From: Pseudomonadales bacterium
GTDB lineage: Bacteria > Pseudomonadota > Gammaproteobacteria > Pseudomonadales > Azotimanducaceae
Reading direction: 5' to 3'
Length of the DNA: 64,000 bases
Assembly: GCA_022822135.1 (NCBI GenBank)
Contig: JAJECH010000054.1
Coordinates: 1 to 64,000 of the forward strand
A program made the translations under genes and the position numbers. Position 1 is the stretch's first letter. Every line of letters begins with the position of its first letter. Below the pieces are notes generated by a model. It searched no databases. It was not told the DNA's origin and was given only the letters and a program-made list of their open reading frames with translations. Shown one piece after another: positions 27,517 to 35,691 of this stretch.

Positions 27517-29006
27517 GCGATGCGAGACAACGCTTGACGCACCTTGAACGTAGCAAGTGTGTCGCGCTCGCAATATTCTCGAAGTTGGCTGAATATTTGC
27601 TTTCGTCGTTTAGAGTCTTCGCTATCGATCGCGTTCATGTATTGGACCGCAGCGAATTGACCATCTGCGATATCGAGATCGTCATAGCCGGAATCCGGGC
27701 AAAGTACAGGAAACACGCTCTTGAGCGAAAATGAACCGTGAAGATCTGGATGGTAATAGGCGCGCCGTATGACTTTGAGCATGTCAAAGAGTCGGTCAGA
27801 AATCTCACCGAGCTTCTTAGCCCGTTTCGGCACTGCTTCGATCAGGTCTGACAAAATCCGTTGCTCGTATGCACCGTAAGTACAGATAGCGCCGCTCTCC
27901 CCGACAGCTTCAATTAACGCATCGGCGATTTTTATTCGCGGATCGTCGTTACTCTCGTGGAGATAGTCAGTGTGTGAAGGTAGTTGCCCCTCTCGCTCAG
28001 TGTGCACGGAGAAGAGAAACGGGATCGCATCAAATGGGCTCGTTCCTTTAAATCGAGGGATCGCTGGTGCGAACGTTTCGAAGTCGAGATGTCGTATAGG
28101 TCTTTCGATCGAATCCACAGCGCTTAATACCTCGTGATTAACGATTACTCGTTCCTCAAGTATTGCGCGGCGAATGATCTGTTGTCGCTCGGACAACGGG
28201 AAGTCCTCTGGGATTTCGTGGACTCTAATGATGTTTTCAGCATCCAGTTCTTCACGGCGCTTCTTTGACAGATTTGGCAGCTCGCCAATTGGATACTCTG
28301 GGAACTCGACTCCATACGAACAATCGGTGTAGTAAGGACAGTCATATGGGTGGAAGCAGTGATCGCCGATTTCTACATCCGGTGCTTCTTCACTCTTGAT
28401 CAATTCCTGCATTTCACGCGCTTGTTCAGCCGTGATGTCAATGGATTCAACAGCTTGTTCAAATCGGTCGTGAAATCGGAATAGCTCATTCAAGTCAAGT
28501 TTTTTACCGTCGTACACGTACTCTCGATTGAGTGTAAGAATGCCAGCCTCACGAAGGTCAAGCCCCGATTTGCTCGCAATGTAGAGTTGAAACGCAAGGT
28601 CAAGTTCGTGGACAGGTTTAACTCTGGTAGTGGATTTCACCTCGATCACGCGCCAACCACCCGCTGGTAAACGCTCGAGAATGTCCACGCGCGCGATCAA
28701 TCCTTCATGCTCAATCGCCGGTTCGAATAGCGCGGGTACGTTGCTACCTTCTAAGACCATATTGGTCTCCGTCAGCGCTTCATCGAAATGAAGGTGGTCG
28801 TGCTCGATGAGGTGCCCGCCTGGGTACCGTTCGCACGCTAGTTCGCCTACTTCATGACCAGATTTGAAGACCGCGAGTTGTGAGTCACTGGCCGTGTCCG
28901 CTAGTTTTGCGGCATGAAAGTCGTTCCAGAGCCGCAAGTGACACTGCGACCCAGACAAGAATTTGGACTTTGATAGTCGATGAGTCTCGTTCATATTAGG
29001 ACACAC
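27495..29006 (-). CDS. Cas4-like nuclease fused to DEDD-type exonuclease (DUF2779)
   Basis: This 503-residue protein has two putative nuclease parts. The N-terminal RecB/Cas4-like domain carries Asp108 in LIARVDILER and Glu122-x-Lys124 in VIEVKST, with Cys22 in QCHLRLW and a Cys cluster HCFHPYDCPYYTDC near 218-232 that may hold an iron-sulfur cluster. The C-terminal DUF2779 domain begins with RHLDFETFAPA, a DEDD-like exonuclease motif I, and continues with TYGAYEQRIL and SDRLFDML. A start at MNETHRLSKSKF four residues in is possible. No CRISPR genes are nearby. It overlaps the upstream small gene by 16 bases and is convergent with the WYL gene. Confidence 0.82.
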   Translation of the reverse strand: MCPNMNETHRLSKSKFLSGSQCHLRLWNDFHAAKLADTASDSQLAVFKSGHEVGELACERYPGGHLIEHDHLHFDEALTETNMVLEGSNVPALFEPAIEHEGLIARVDILERLPAGGWRVIEVKSTTRVKPVHELDLAFQLYIASKSGLDLREAGILTLNREYVYDGKKLDLNELFRFHDRFEQAVESIDITAEQAREMQELIKSEEAPDVEIGDHCFHPYDCPYYTDCSYGVEFPEYPIGELPNLSKKRREELDAENIIRVHEIPEDFPLSERQQIIRRAILEERVIVNHEVLSAVDSIERPIRHLDFETFAPAIPRFKGTSPFDAIPFLFSVHTEREGQLPSHTDYLHESNDDPRIKIADALIEAVGESGAICTYGAYEQRILSDLIEAVPKRAKKLGEISDRLFDMLKVIRRAYYHPDLHGSFSLKSVFPVLCPDSGYDDLDIADGQFAAVQYMNAIDSEDSKRRKQIFSQLREYCERDTLATFKVRQALSRIAQSEDTE

Positions 29007-29326
29007 TCGGCTTCCATGAACCGGCTGGTTCCTTCAAGCGCAGTAGTTCGGTCTTCAGAAACCGCGACGAAATCAACATTTTTCGAAGCATTCTTGTCTC
29101 GGTGTTTTGCATAGATATCACCCAGTGAACCTCTTCGAAGAGGGAGTTCATGAATCAGGACGTTTTGTACTCTCTTCGCGATGTTCTCAATAGCGTTGAG
29201 AATGTCAGGCAGAAGGAGTGCGAAAAATGGTGCAAAGTAAGGATCGAGTCTGAATCCAGGCAGATGTCGTGATTGGTCTACGTAATTGAATATTGCTTTG
29301 AGATCTACGAGATTATTGTCCGGCAT
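28991..29326 (-). CDS. Small protein upstream of DUF2779 gene, possibly truncated nuclease
   Basis: This 111-residue protein begins MPDNNLVDLKAIFNYVDQ and overlaps the DUF2779 start by 16 bases, so the two are translationally coupled. Its second half (ELPLRRGSLGDIYAKHRDKNASKNVDFVAVSEDRTTALEG) resembles the first part of a PD-(D/E)XK nuclease core: an Asp in NVDFVAVSEDR that would usually be followed by a strand carrying an ExK motif. Here the ExK strand is missing or degenerate, and the protein stops after ECVLI. It may be an internal-deletion remnant or an accessory subunit. No family was recognised with confidence. Confidence 0.5.
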   Translation of the reverse strand: MPDNNLVDLKAIFNYVDQSRHLPGFRLDPYFAPFFALLLPDILNAIENIAKRVQNVLIHELPLRRGSLGDIYAKHRDKNASKNVDFVAVSEDRTTALEGTSRFMEAECVLI

Positions 29327-29412
29327 AGTGATCGAGATAGCTTAGCTAAAGGAGAATCAGCTTAGCACCCAACTCCGACAAATCCGGTTGTATAGGAAGA
29401 GGTTAGTTATCC

Positions 29413-29456
29413 ATTCATGAGGTGAATGATTATCATTCATGCCATGAATAAATATC
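29413..29456. promoter_or_regulatory. Two 22-bp operator-like repeats before AAA_14 gene
   Basis: Two copies of a 22-bp unit lie head to tail at 29413-29434 and 29435-29456. Each starts with a pseudo-palindrome, ATTCATGAGGTGAAT and ATTCATGCCATGAAT, and each ends TATC. The junction forms another perfect repeat, TGAATGA/TCATTCA. A 22-bp period places both on one face of the helix. They overlap the possible start codons (29426 and 29444) of the ATPase gene, suggesting autorepression by that protein's winged-helix region. Confidence 0.6.
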
Positions 29457-30679
29457 ATAAACGAATCGTTGAAGGTGCGCTTACGCAACACCTTAACACG
29501 ATGCCTGTCGTGGTAGTTCTCGGAGCACGACAAACAGGCAAGAGTACCTTAGTTCAGTTTGCGGAGGATCAAGAACGACGCTACGAAACGCTAGATGATC
29601 CCGCGACTCTGTCAGTGCTTACGGAACAACCTCTTGATCTCTTATCGATTGAACAATATCTAACGTTGGATGAGGTGCAGCGGCTCCCACAAGTGCTCCT
29701 CGACATCAAGCGTCTAGTCGATCAAGACCGTAATCATGGACGGTACCTTCTTACTGGTTCTGCAAATCTGCTCGTCATGCGTGATGTCTCGGAATCTCTA
29801 GCCGGTCGCGCTAGCTATCTAACGCTATGGCCTATGTCGAGACGGGAGCAGTTGGGTCTAGGAACCTGCGGTATGTGGGACGAACTGGTATCGAACCGTG
29901 AAAAAGACTGGGTTGATCTCATCATTGAAGAATCGATTGACGAAATAGCCGCCGACAACAATCAAGATTGGCGAACTTTAGTTAAACGCGGCGGTTATCC
30001 GATCCCCGCTCTTGAGTTGGAAGACGAAGGAAAACGCAGCATATGGTTCGATGGCTACGTACGAACCTACCTTGAACGAGACGTACTCCAGTTAGCCAAT
30101 ATCTCAAACTTGATTGATTTTCGTCGACTAATCTTGATGGCGTGTCAGCGAATCGGGCAGGTCGTTAATCAAACAGAACTAGGACGATCAACCTCGATAC
30201 CACAACCCACTGTTAACCGGTATCTAAACCTGCTCGAAACGTCGTATCAGTTGGTTCGTGTTCCGGCGTACGTCAGTAAACGCTCCAAGCGATTGATCAA
30301 ATCGCCAAAACTCTATTGGAGCGACACGGGTTTGGCATTGCACATGGCTGGTGCGGAACCTACGGGTGCGCATTTTGAAAACCTGATTCTCGGCGATCTC
30401 CTCGTTTGGCGAGACTCAAGTCTGGCACGCTGCGACATCTTTCATTGGCGAACGACCGACGGAATTGAAGTGGATTTTGTTCTAGAGACTAGCTCAGGTT
30501 TGATACCGATCGAAGTCAAGGCCACGACCAATCCAAGACTACGAGACACGACAAGCCTACGCGCGTTCCAACGAGAATACGAAGGAGCCTCACGAGCAGG
30601 TTTGTTGCTGCACAGTGGCAGCGAAACTACGTGGCTAACTAACAACGTTCTTGCGGTACCGTGGTGGCGAATCCTTTAG
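29426..30679 (+). CDS. AAA_14/DUF4143 ATPase
   Basis: This 417-residue protein has an N-terminal AAA-type ATPase with Walker A in LGARQTGKST (about 35-44) and a Walker B-like region ending LDEVQ near 85. Then comes a helix-turn-helix-like segment (VNQTELGRSTSIPQPTVNRY) and a C-terminal DUF4143 domain with a degenerate nuclease-like ending (WRTTDGIEVDFVLETS, then IPIEVKATT), where Asp, Glu and Lys sit in PD-(D/E)XK spacing. An alternative start is ATG at 29444. It is a distant paralogue of the gene at 62191-63450. Families of this type are widespread in mobile regions but poorly understood. Confidence 0.8.
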   Translation: MIIIHAMNKYHKRIVEGALTQHLNTMPVVVVLGARQTGKSTLVQFAEDQERRYETLDDPATLSVLTEQPLDLLSIEQYLTLDEVQRLPQVLLDIKRLVDQDRNHGRYLLTGSANLLVMRDVSESLAGRASYLTLWPMSRREQLGLGTCGMWDELVSNREKDWVDLIIEESIDEIAADNNQDWRTLVKRGGYPIPALELEDEGKRSIWFDGYVRTYLERDVLQLANISNLIDFRRLILMACQRIGQVVNQTELGRSTSIPQPTVNRYLNLLETSYQLVRVPAYVSKRSKRLIKSPKLYWSDTGLALHMAGAEPTGAHFENLILGDLLVWRDSSLARCDIFHWRTTDGIEVDFVLETSSGLIPIEVKATTNPRLRDTTSLRAFQREYEGASRAGLLLHSGSETTWLTNNVLAVPWWRIL

Positions 30680-30782
30680 CAGACCATGGGCATGAGGATG
30701 AGGTTAGAAGACGAGCAGAAAACCTACCAGTCCTAATGAATCAGCGGCGTCTTAAACTCTAAAAAATCGTCATAAAAGCCCT

Positions 30783-30821
30783 TGCGCACGCATGGTTTTT
30801 TGACTATTGTTGCCGTGCGCA
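30783..30821. promoter_or_regulatory. Inverted repeat upstream of C1 operon
   Basis: A perfect 8-bp inverted repeat, TGCGCACG at 30783-30790 and CGTGCGCA at 30814-30821, is centred about 75 bases before the first gene of the demethylase/sarcosine oxidase operon. The half-sites are 31 bp apart, about three helical turns. A -35-like TTGACT sits between the arms at about 30800-30805. This arrangement suits a dimeric repressor or activator of the operon. The regulator itself is not obvious in the window. Confidence 0.45.
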
Positions 30822-30876
30822 CGAATTAGGACGGCGCGGGTTTCGCCACCCCCGGCGACATCGGAGTTGTGTAGCA

Positions 30877-32226
30877 ATGGGTTCGATGAACTACGCGAGT
30901 CAACAGACTCGCGACGTTGACTTAGGTCAAAATCTTGAGGTTGATCAGACTGATCGTCATGTCCCGATCAACCTACGACAATCAGGTCCTACTCAGGTAG
31001 AACTCTTAATTTCCACGCGTGTTCGCAAGTCCCCCTATTGGCATTTGTCCATGGAGGCGGGATGCTGGCGTGCGACGGTATACAACCGAATATATCACCC
31101 GAGAGGTTATGTTCGACCGGAAGCCGGCGGCGCGATGGTGGAATACGATGCGCTAGTCAATCATGTGACCATGTGGAACGTCGCCGTCGAGCGACAGATC
31201 ATGGTCAAAGGACCAGACGCAGTACGTTTCGTTGACTACGTGATCACACGTAGCGCGTCACTGATCAAACCGATGCACGGTAAGTACGTGATCCTGTGTA
31301 ACGACGACGGGTGCGTCTTGAATGATCCTGTGCTTCTTCGCGTTGCGGAGGATGAATTTTGGTTCTCGCTTTCTGATAGCGATCTTGAATTCTGGTTGCG
31401 CGGCGTGAATCATGATCGGAGGTTCGACGTGTCAATTGCTGAAATCGATGTGTCGCCCGTTCAGATTCAAGGTCCAAAGTCCGAAGCACTTATGGTCGAC
31501 ATGTTCGGCGAAGCGGTCAGAGACATTCCGTTTTACGGATTGATGAACGGAACCGTCATGGGTCACGATGTCGTCATTTCGCAAACCGGTTTTACCGGCG
31601 AAAAAGGCTATGAGATCTATCTCAAGGACGCGACGATCCACGCAGAGGACCTTTGGTACTCCGTGCTCGATGCCGGCGAGAAACACAATCTAATGGTGAT
31701 TGCACCAGCACATCATCGACGCATTGCGGCGGGGATCCTCTCGTACGGCCAAGACATGGATTGTGAGACCTCACCGTTTCAATGCAATCTCGGATATCAA
31801 GTTCCGCGAAGGAAAGCTGGGGACTACATCGGCAAAGCTCGACTCGAAGAGCTTCGTGCGCAGATCGATGCGGGTAAAGCACCTTTCAAACTAGGCATGG
31901 TAGGGCTAGCGTTTGACGGCGAGCCGGTAACGGATTACGCGAATGACTTCTGGCTAGTCAAGAAGGAAGCGGCGGATGAAGCGGTTGGCTATGTGACGTC
32001 GCCTTGGTATTCGCCGGAACTCAATACCAACATCGCGCTGGCATATGTACCCTGGACAGGTCGTGAACTTGGCACGCGATATGGCATTACGTTGCCTGAT
32101 GAGTATGCGGGAAGTGCTCCGGGTAATACCGTGAGTGCACGGGTCGTTGAAGTGCCTTTTCGCCCGTCGGTGAATCCAAATGTCCGTGAGGTCGTTCACG
32201 GCAGAGGTAAGGATCACGCAGATTGA
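30877..32226 (+). CDS. Folate-dependent demethylase, GcvT/DmdA-like
   Basis: This 449-residue protein belongs to the GcvT/DmdA superfamily, whose members transfer a methyl or methylene group from a substrate to tetrahydrofolate. The N-terminal folate-binding part includes YHPRGYVRPEAGGAMVEYDA and VERQIMVKGPDAVRFVDYV, and the middle shows SPVQIQGPKSEALM and ERGYEIYL-like text (EKGYEIYLKDA). It is longer than GcvT because of a 45-residue N-terminal extension. It is the first gene of a unit with a MetF-like gene 12 bases downstream. The substrate could be DMSP or another methylated compound; family resemblance does not settle it. Confidence 0.75.
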   Translation: MGSMNYASQQTRDVDLGQNLEVDQTDRHVPINLRQSGPTQVELLISTRVRKSPYWHLSMEAGCWRATVYNRIYHPRGYVRPEAGGAMVEYDALVNHVTMWNVAVERQIMVKGPDAVRFVDYVITRSASLIKPMHGKYVILCNDDGCVLNDPVLLRVAEDEFWFSLSDSDLEFWLRGVNHDRRFDVSIAEIDVSPVQIQGPKSEALMVDMFGEAVRDIPFYGLMNGTVMGHDVVISQTGFTGEKGYEIYLKDATIHAEDLWYSVLDAGEKHNLMVIAPAHHRRIAAGILSYGQDMDCETSPFQCNLGYQVPRRKAGDYIGKARLEELRAQIDAGKAPFKLGMVGLAFDGEPVTDYANDFWLVKKEAADEAVGYVTSPWYSPELNTNIALAYVPWTGRELGTRYGITLPDEYAGSAPGNTVSARVVEVPFRPSVNPNVREVVHGRGKDHAD

Positions 32227-32238
32227 AGGGGTCATGCG

Positions 32239-33165
32239 GTGAGTGTTGAACACTTGAAACCACTGCGTCGAGCGCCTTCTTCGATTACTCAGGAGACGAA
32301 GATGCTTCACCACTTGGTGAACGCTTCGTCGTTCGAAGTGCTTGCGCACGACATCGTACGTCGGCCGGCAATACTCCAGCTGCTCAACAAAGGTACCGAG
32401 GTGTTTATCCCGTTTCCACCGAATGGAACCTGGAATGAAACGCTTGACGCCTGCAGATTACTAATCGCTAACGGTTGTCGGCCGGTACCCCATATGCCCG
32501 CTAGGCGTGTGCAGGACCGTGCTCAGTTGATCGAATGGATTGCGTCACTTAATGTATTGAACGTATCCTCGGTGTTGCTCATCGCCGGAGACGTTCCAAA
32601 GCAGAATCTCGCATTCGAGGACGCTCTAGGCGTACTTGAGACAGGATTGCTGGCGGAGTACGGTATCGACCAAGTCGCTGTTGCGGCTTATCCGGATGGA
32701 CATCCCAGTATCCCAGCGAAAGTGTTAGAGGATGCATTGAATCGAAAACTAGATCTTGCAGCCCGCAATGGCGTGACGTTGCGAGTGGTAACTCAATTTG
32801 GATTCGATGCAGCCCCACTACTAGATTGGTTCGCCAAGATGAATGCATGGGGTGTGAGAGTTCCTGTGTCGGTTGGTATCGCGGGACCTTCAAAGATGAG
32901 GACGCTACTTACCTATGCGGCCAAGTGCGGTGTTCGGCATTCGATTAAGGGTCTTCTGGCAAAACCTAGCATTGTTCGAATGCTGGGTCAATGGGATCCA
33001 CTCGAAGTGCTTTCGCCTATTACAGAATACGTGGTGTCGGATACAGCTACTTCCGTTGAAAAGGTGCACATCTTTACGTTTGGCGGATTGCGACGAACGA
33101 TCGAGTGGCGCGATGAACTATTGATTCAGCGGCATGTTGCGAATACATCTATCCCCGATGAGTGA
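32239..33165 (+). CDS. Methylenetetrahydrofolate reductase-like protein (MetF)
   Basis: This 308-residue protein has the MetF (beta/alpha)8 barrel pattern: EVFIPFPPNGTWNETLDACRLL at the start, HMPARRV near 85, and VVTQFGFDAAPLLDWFAKM near residue 195, with GIAGPSKMRTLLTYAAKCGV near 214. MetF interconverts 5-methyl- and 5,10-methylene-tetrahydrofolate with flavin. In this operon it likely runs in the oxidative direction, recovering C1 units made by the demethylase. Start is GTG; the gap to the previous gene is 12 bases and to the next 25, so one transcript is likely. The C-terminus is divergent. Confidence 0.78.
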   Translation: MSVEHLKPLRRAPSSITQETKMLHHLVNASSFEVLAHDIVRRPAILQLLNKGTEVFIPFPPNGTWNETLDACRLLIANGCRPVPHMPARRVQDRAQLIEWIASLNVLNVSSVLLIAGDVPKQNLAFEDALGVLETGLLAEYGIDQVAVAAYPDGHPSIPAKVLEDALNRKLDLAARNGVTLRVVTQFGFDAAPLLDWFAKMNAWGVRVPVSVGIAGPSKMRTLLTYAAKCGVRHSIKGLLAKPSIVRMLGQWDPLEVLSPITEYVVSDTATSVEKVHIFTFGGLRRTIEWRDELLIQRHVANTSIPDE

Positions 33166-33190
33166 GTTTCGCCGAAGAAGGTAGATCTGC

Positions 33191-35626
33191 ATGCGTAGAC
33201 ACGCACGCGTCGTAGTAATTGGTGGAGGCGTTGTCGGCGTTTCGACCTTGTACCATCTTGCGAAGAAAGGCTGGTCGGACGTCAGTCTCTTCGAACGCCA
33301 TGAGTTGACTTCGGGGTCAACCTGGCATGCAGCGGGACTGTTACCACTCTTCAACATGAGTTATTCGGTTGGACAGATCCACAAATACTCCGTCCGTCTT
33401 TACAAGGAACTCGAAGCAGAAACGGGACAGGATGTCGGTTTAAGAGCGGTTGGAAATATCCGTCTCGCGATGACACGAGACCGCCTGGACGAATACCACC
33501 AATACGCAAGCGTCGCGCAGACGATCGGCGTCAACGTGGAGTTTCTTACGGCTGATCAGGTAACGGATATTTGGCCGCTTGCAGTGAAAGATGGTCTCAT
33601 TGGCGCGATCAGACATCCAGACGACGGGTACATCCAACCTGCGGATCTCACGCAAGCGTTGGCACGCGGCGCGCGCAGCTTAGGCGCAGAAATTAACCAG
33701 CAGACTGCTGTGCATTCAATCGAGCAACGCTCGAACGGTGAATGGCGCGTTACGACCAATCAAGGTATCACTGATTGCGAACACGTCGTGTGTGCGACAG
33801 GTAATTTCGCGAGAAATACTGGTGCAATGGTGGGTCTCGACATTCCCGTATTACCCGTGCAACATCAGTACATCGTGACCGAACCGCATGAGAGCATCCA
33901 ATCACGCCATAGAGATGGTCTTCCTGAAATGGGTGTGTTACGTGAATCAGACGGTTCGTGGTACATGCGCGAAGAAGCCGGTGGCTTGCTTTTAGGTCCT
34001 TATGAGAAAGGGGCACCCGCTTGCTACATCGACGGACCGTCGACTGAGAGTAGGTACGAACTGTTCGAAAGTGATATTGACCGTCTTGCTCCACACATTG
34101 AGTCTGCTATTCATCGAGTACCGATTTTTGGTGAGCTCGGTGTCAAACGCATCTACAACGGTGCGATCGCGTACACGCCGGATGGTAATCCGATCGTCGG
34201 TCCAGCGTGGGGTCTACGCAATTTCTGGTTAAACGAAGGTCATACCTTTGGTATCACGGCGGCAGGTGGCGCAGGATGGCAGCTTGCCGAGTGGATCGTT
34301 GAAGGCGAACCGACGATCGACATGCTCGGCGTGGAACCACGTCGATTCGGTGACTATGCGTCAGGTTCCTACCTTAAAGAGAAAAACGAAGAAGCCTACT
34401 CGAACGTGTTCACGATTCACTATCCGGACGAAGAGCGTCCTGCGGCTCGACCACATCGTACGGCGCCATGTTTTGAACGGATGAGAGATTTAGGCGCGGT
34501 GTTCGGACAAAAATTTGGTTGGGAACGCCCGAATTGGTTTGCTACGAATGGCGTAGAACAAGAAGATCACTGGTCGTTTCGTCGGTCTCGTTGGTTTGAA
34601 CATGTAGGAAATGAATGTCGCAATGTGATGGAAAATGCTGGTATTCTCGATATGACCGCGTTTGCGAAAGCGCGTATTTCGGGACCTGGTGCAGAAGATT
34701 TCCTAAACGGATTTGTCGCGAATCGACTACCGACAAGAGCAGGTCGAATGAGCCTGTGTCATGTGCTTAACTCACTAGGTGGCGTACACAGCGAGTTTAC
34801 GGTATTACGCGAGTCGAGCGATAGTTTCTATCTCGTTTCCGCAGGAGCCTTTCAGCGACTAGATCATGACTTTCTTCTGCGTCAGATGCCACCAGACCGG
34901 TCTGTGACATTTGAGAACTTAACGAGAAATATCGGCGTTTTGGTCATCGCAGGCCCAAAATCTAGACAGCTGTTAGATCGGGTCTGCAATGTTGATCTCA
35001 GCAACGAGTCTTTTCCCTGGCTTACGGGGTGCGATGGTACCGTCGGCTTGTCGCCGACAAAGCTCTTGCGTGTGAACTATGTCGGTGAGTTAGGTTGGGA
35101 ATTGCACCATCCAATCGAGTACCAGAACGCGATATTCGATACCTTGATGGAAGCCGGCAAGGACCTCGGTTTGGCTCCATTTGGCATTCGTGCGATGGAC
35201 TCGATGCGCGTTGAAAAATCCTATCGCATGATCGGTACAGAAATGTCCATTGAATACGCTGCGTTTGAATCAGGTCTTGACCGCTTTGTGAAACTAGACA
35301 AAGGCGAATTCATGGGTCGTGAAGGTTTGCTACGCTGGCAAGAAAGAGGTTTCAATAACGCGTTCGTGACACTTGCGGTTGATGGTCCTGATGACGCCGA
35401 CGCCATTGGTAACAACCCGCTGTTTTCGGATGGCGAAATGGTCGGACGCGCGACGAGTGGTAATTACGGCTTCCGATTGGAACAGTCACTAGCGCTTGGG
35501 ATGGTTCAACCGTCGTTGGCTAACGAGGGTCAGGAGCTCGACATCAATATCTTGGGTACGCGGTACCGGTGTCGCGTCATTGCGGAAAGTCCGTACGACC
35601 CGCAAAATCAGCGGTTACGTGCATAG
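33191..35626 (+). CDS. Dimethylglycine/sarcosine dehydrogenase-like flavoenzyme
   Basis: This 811-residue enzyme has an N-terminal FAD domain and a C-terminal GcvT-like tetrahydrofolate domain, the architecture of dimethylglycine and sarcosine dehydrogenases. It oxidises an N-methyl group and passes the carbon to folate as 5,10-methylene-THF. The nucleotide-binding motif VVVIGGGVVGVS is at 7-18. His46 in SGSTWHAAGLL is the expected covalent FAD site. The folate part follows near 420-800 (GELGWELHHPIEYQNA near 633). Substrate preference between dimethylglycine and sarcosine cannot be told. It is in the same operon as the MetF-like gene. Confidence 0.85.
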   Translation: MRRHARVVVIGGGVVGVSTLYHLAKKGWSDVSLFERHELTSGSTWHAAGLLPLFNMSYSVGQIHKYSVRLYKELEAETGQDVGLRAVGNIRLAMTRDRLDEYHQYASVAQTIGVNVEFLTADQVTDIWPLAVKDGLIGAIRHPDDGYIQPADLTQALARGARSLGAEINQQTAVHSIEQRSNGEWRVTTNQGITDCEHVVCATGNFARNTGAMVGLDIPVLPVQHQYIVTEPHESIQSRHRDGLPEMGVLRESDGSWYMREEAGGLLLGPYEKGAPACYIDGPSTESRYELFESDIDRLAPHIESAIHRVPIFGELGVKRIYNGAIAYTPDGNPIVGPAWGLRNFWLNEGHTFGITAAGGAGWQLAEWIVEGEPTIDMLGVEPRRFGDYASGSYLKEKNEEAYSNVFTIHYPDEERPAARPHRTAPCFERMRDLGAVFGQKFGWERPNWFATNGVEQEDHWSFRRSRWFEHVGNECRNVMENAGILDMTAFAKARISGPGAEDFLNGFVANRLPTRAGRMSLCHVLNSLGGVHSEFTVLRESSDSFYLVSAGAFQRLDHDFLLRQMPPDRSVTFENLTRNIGVLVIAGPKSRQLLDRVCNVDLSNESFPWLTGCDGTVGLSPTKLLRVNYVGELGWELHHPIEYQNAIFDTLMEAGKDLGLAPFGIRAMDSMRVEKSYRMIGTEMSIEYAAFESGLDRFVKLDKGEFMGREGLLRWQERGFNNAFVTLAVDGPDDADAIGNNPLFSDGEMVGRATSGNYGFRLEQSLALGMVQPSLANEGQELDINILGTRYRCRVIAESPYDPQNQRLRA

Positions 35627-35691
35627 CGACAAGGATGAATTGAGATAGATTGCGCGCTTGCGACCAATCTGCCTAAGCGCTTCCGTTCATC

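Noticed and set aside
27495-29006. Cas4-like nuclease as evidence of a CRISPR system
   Set aside because: No repeat-spacer array or other cas gene was seen in the window; DUF2779 nucleases also occur outside CRISPR.
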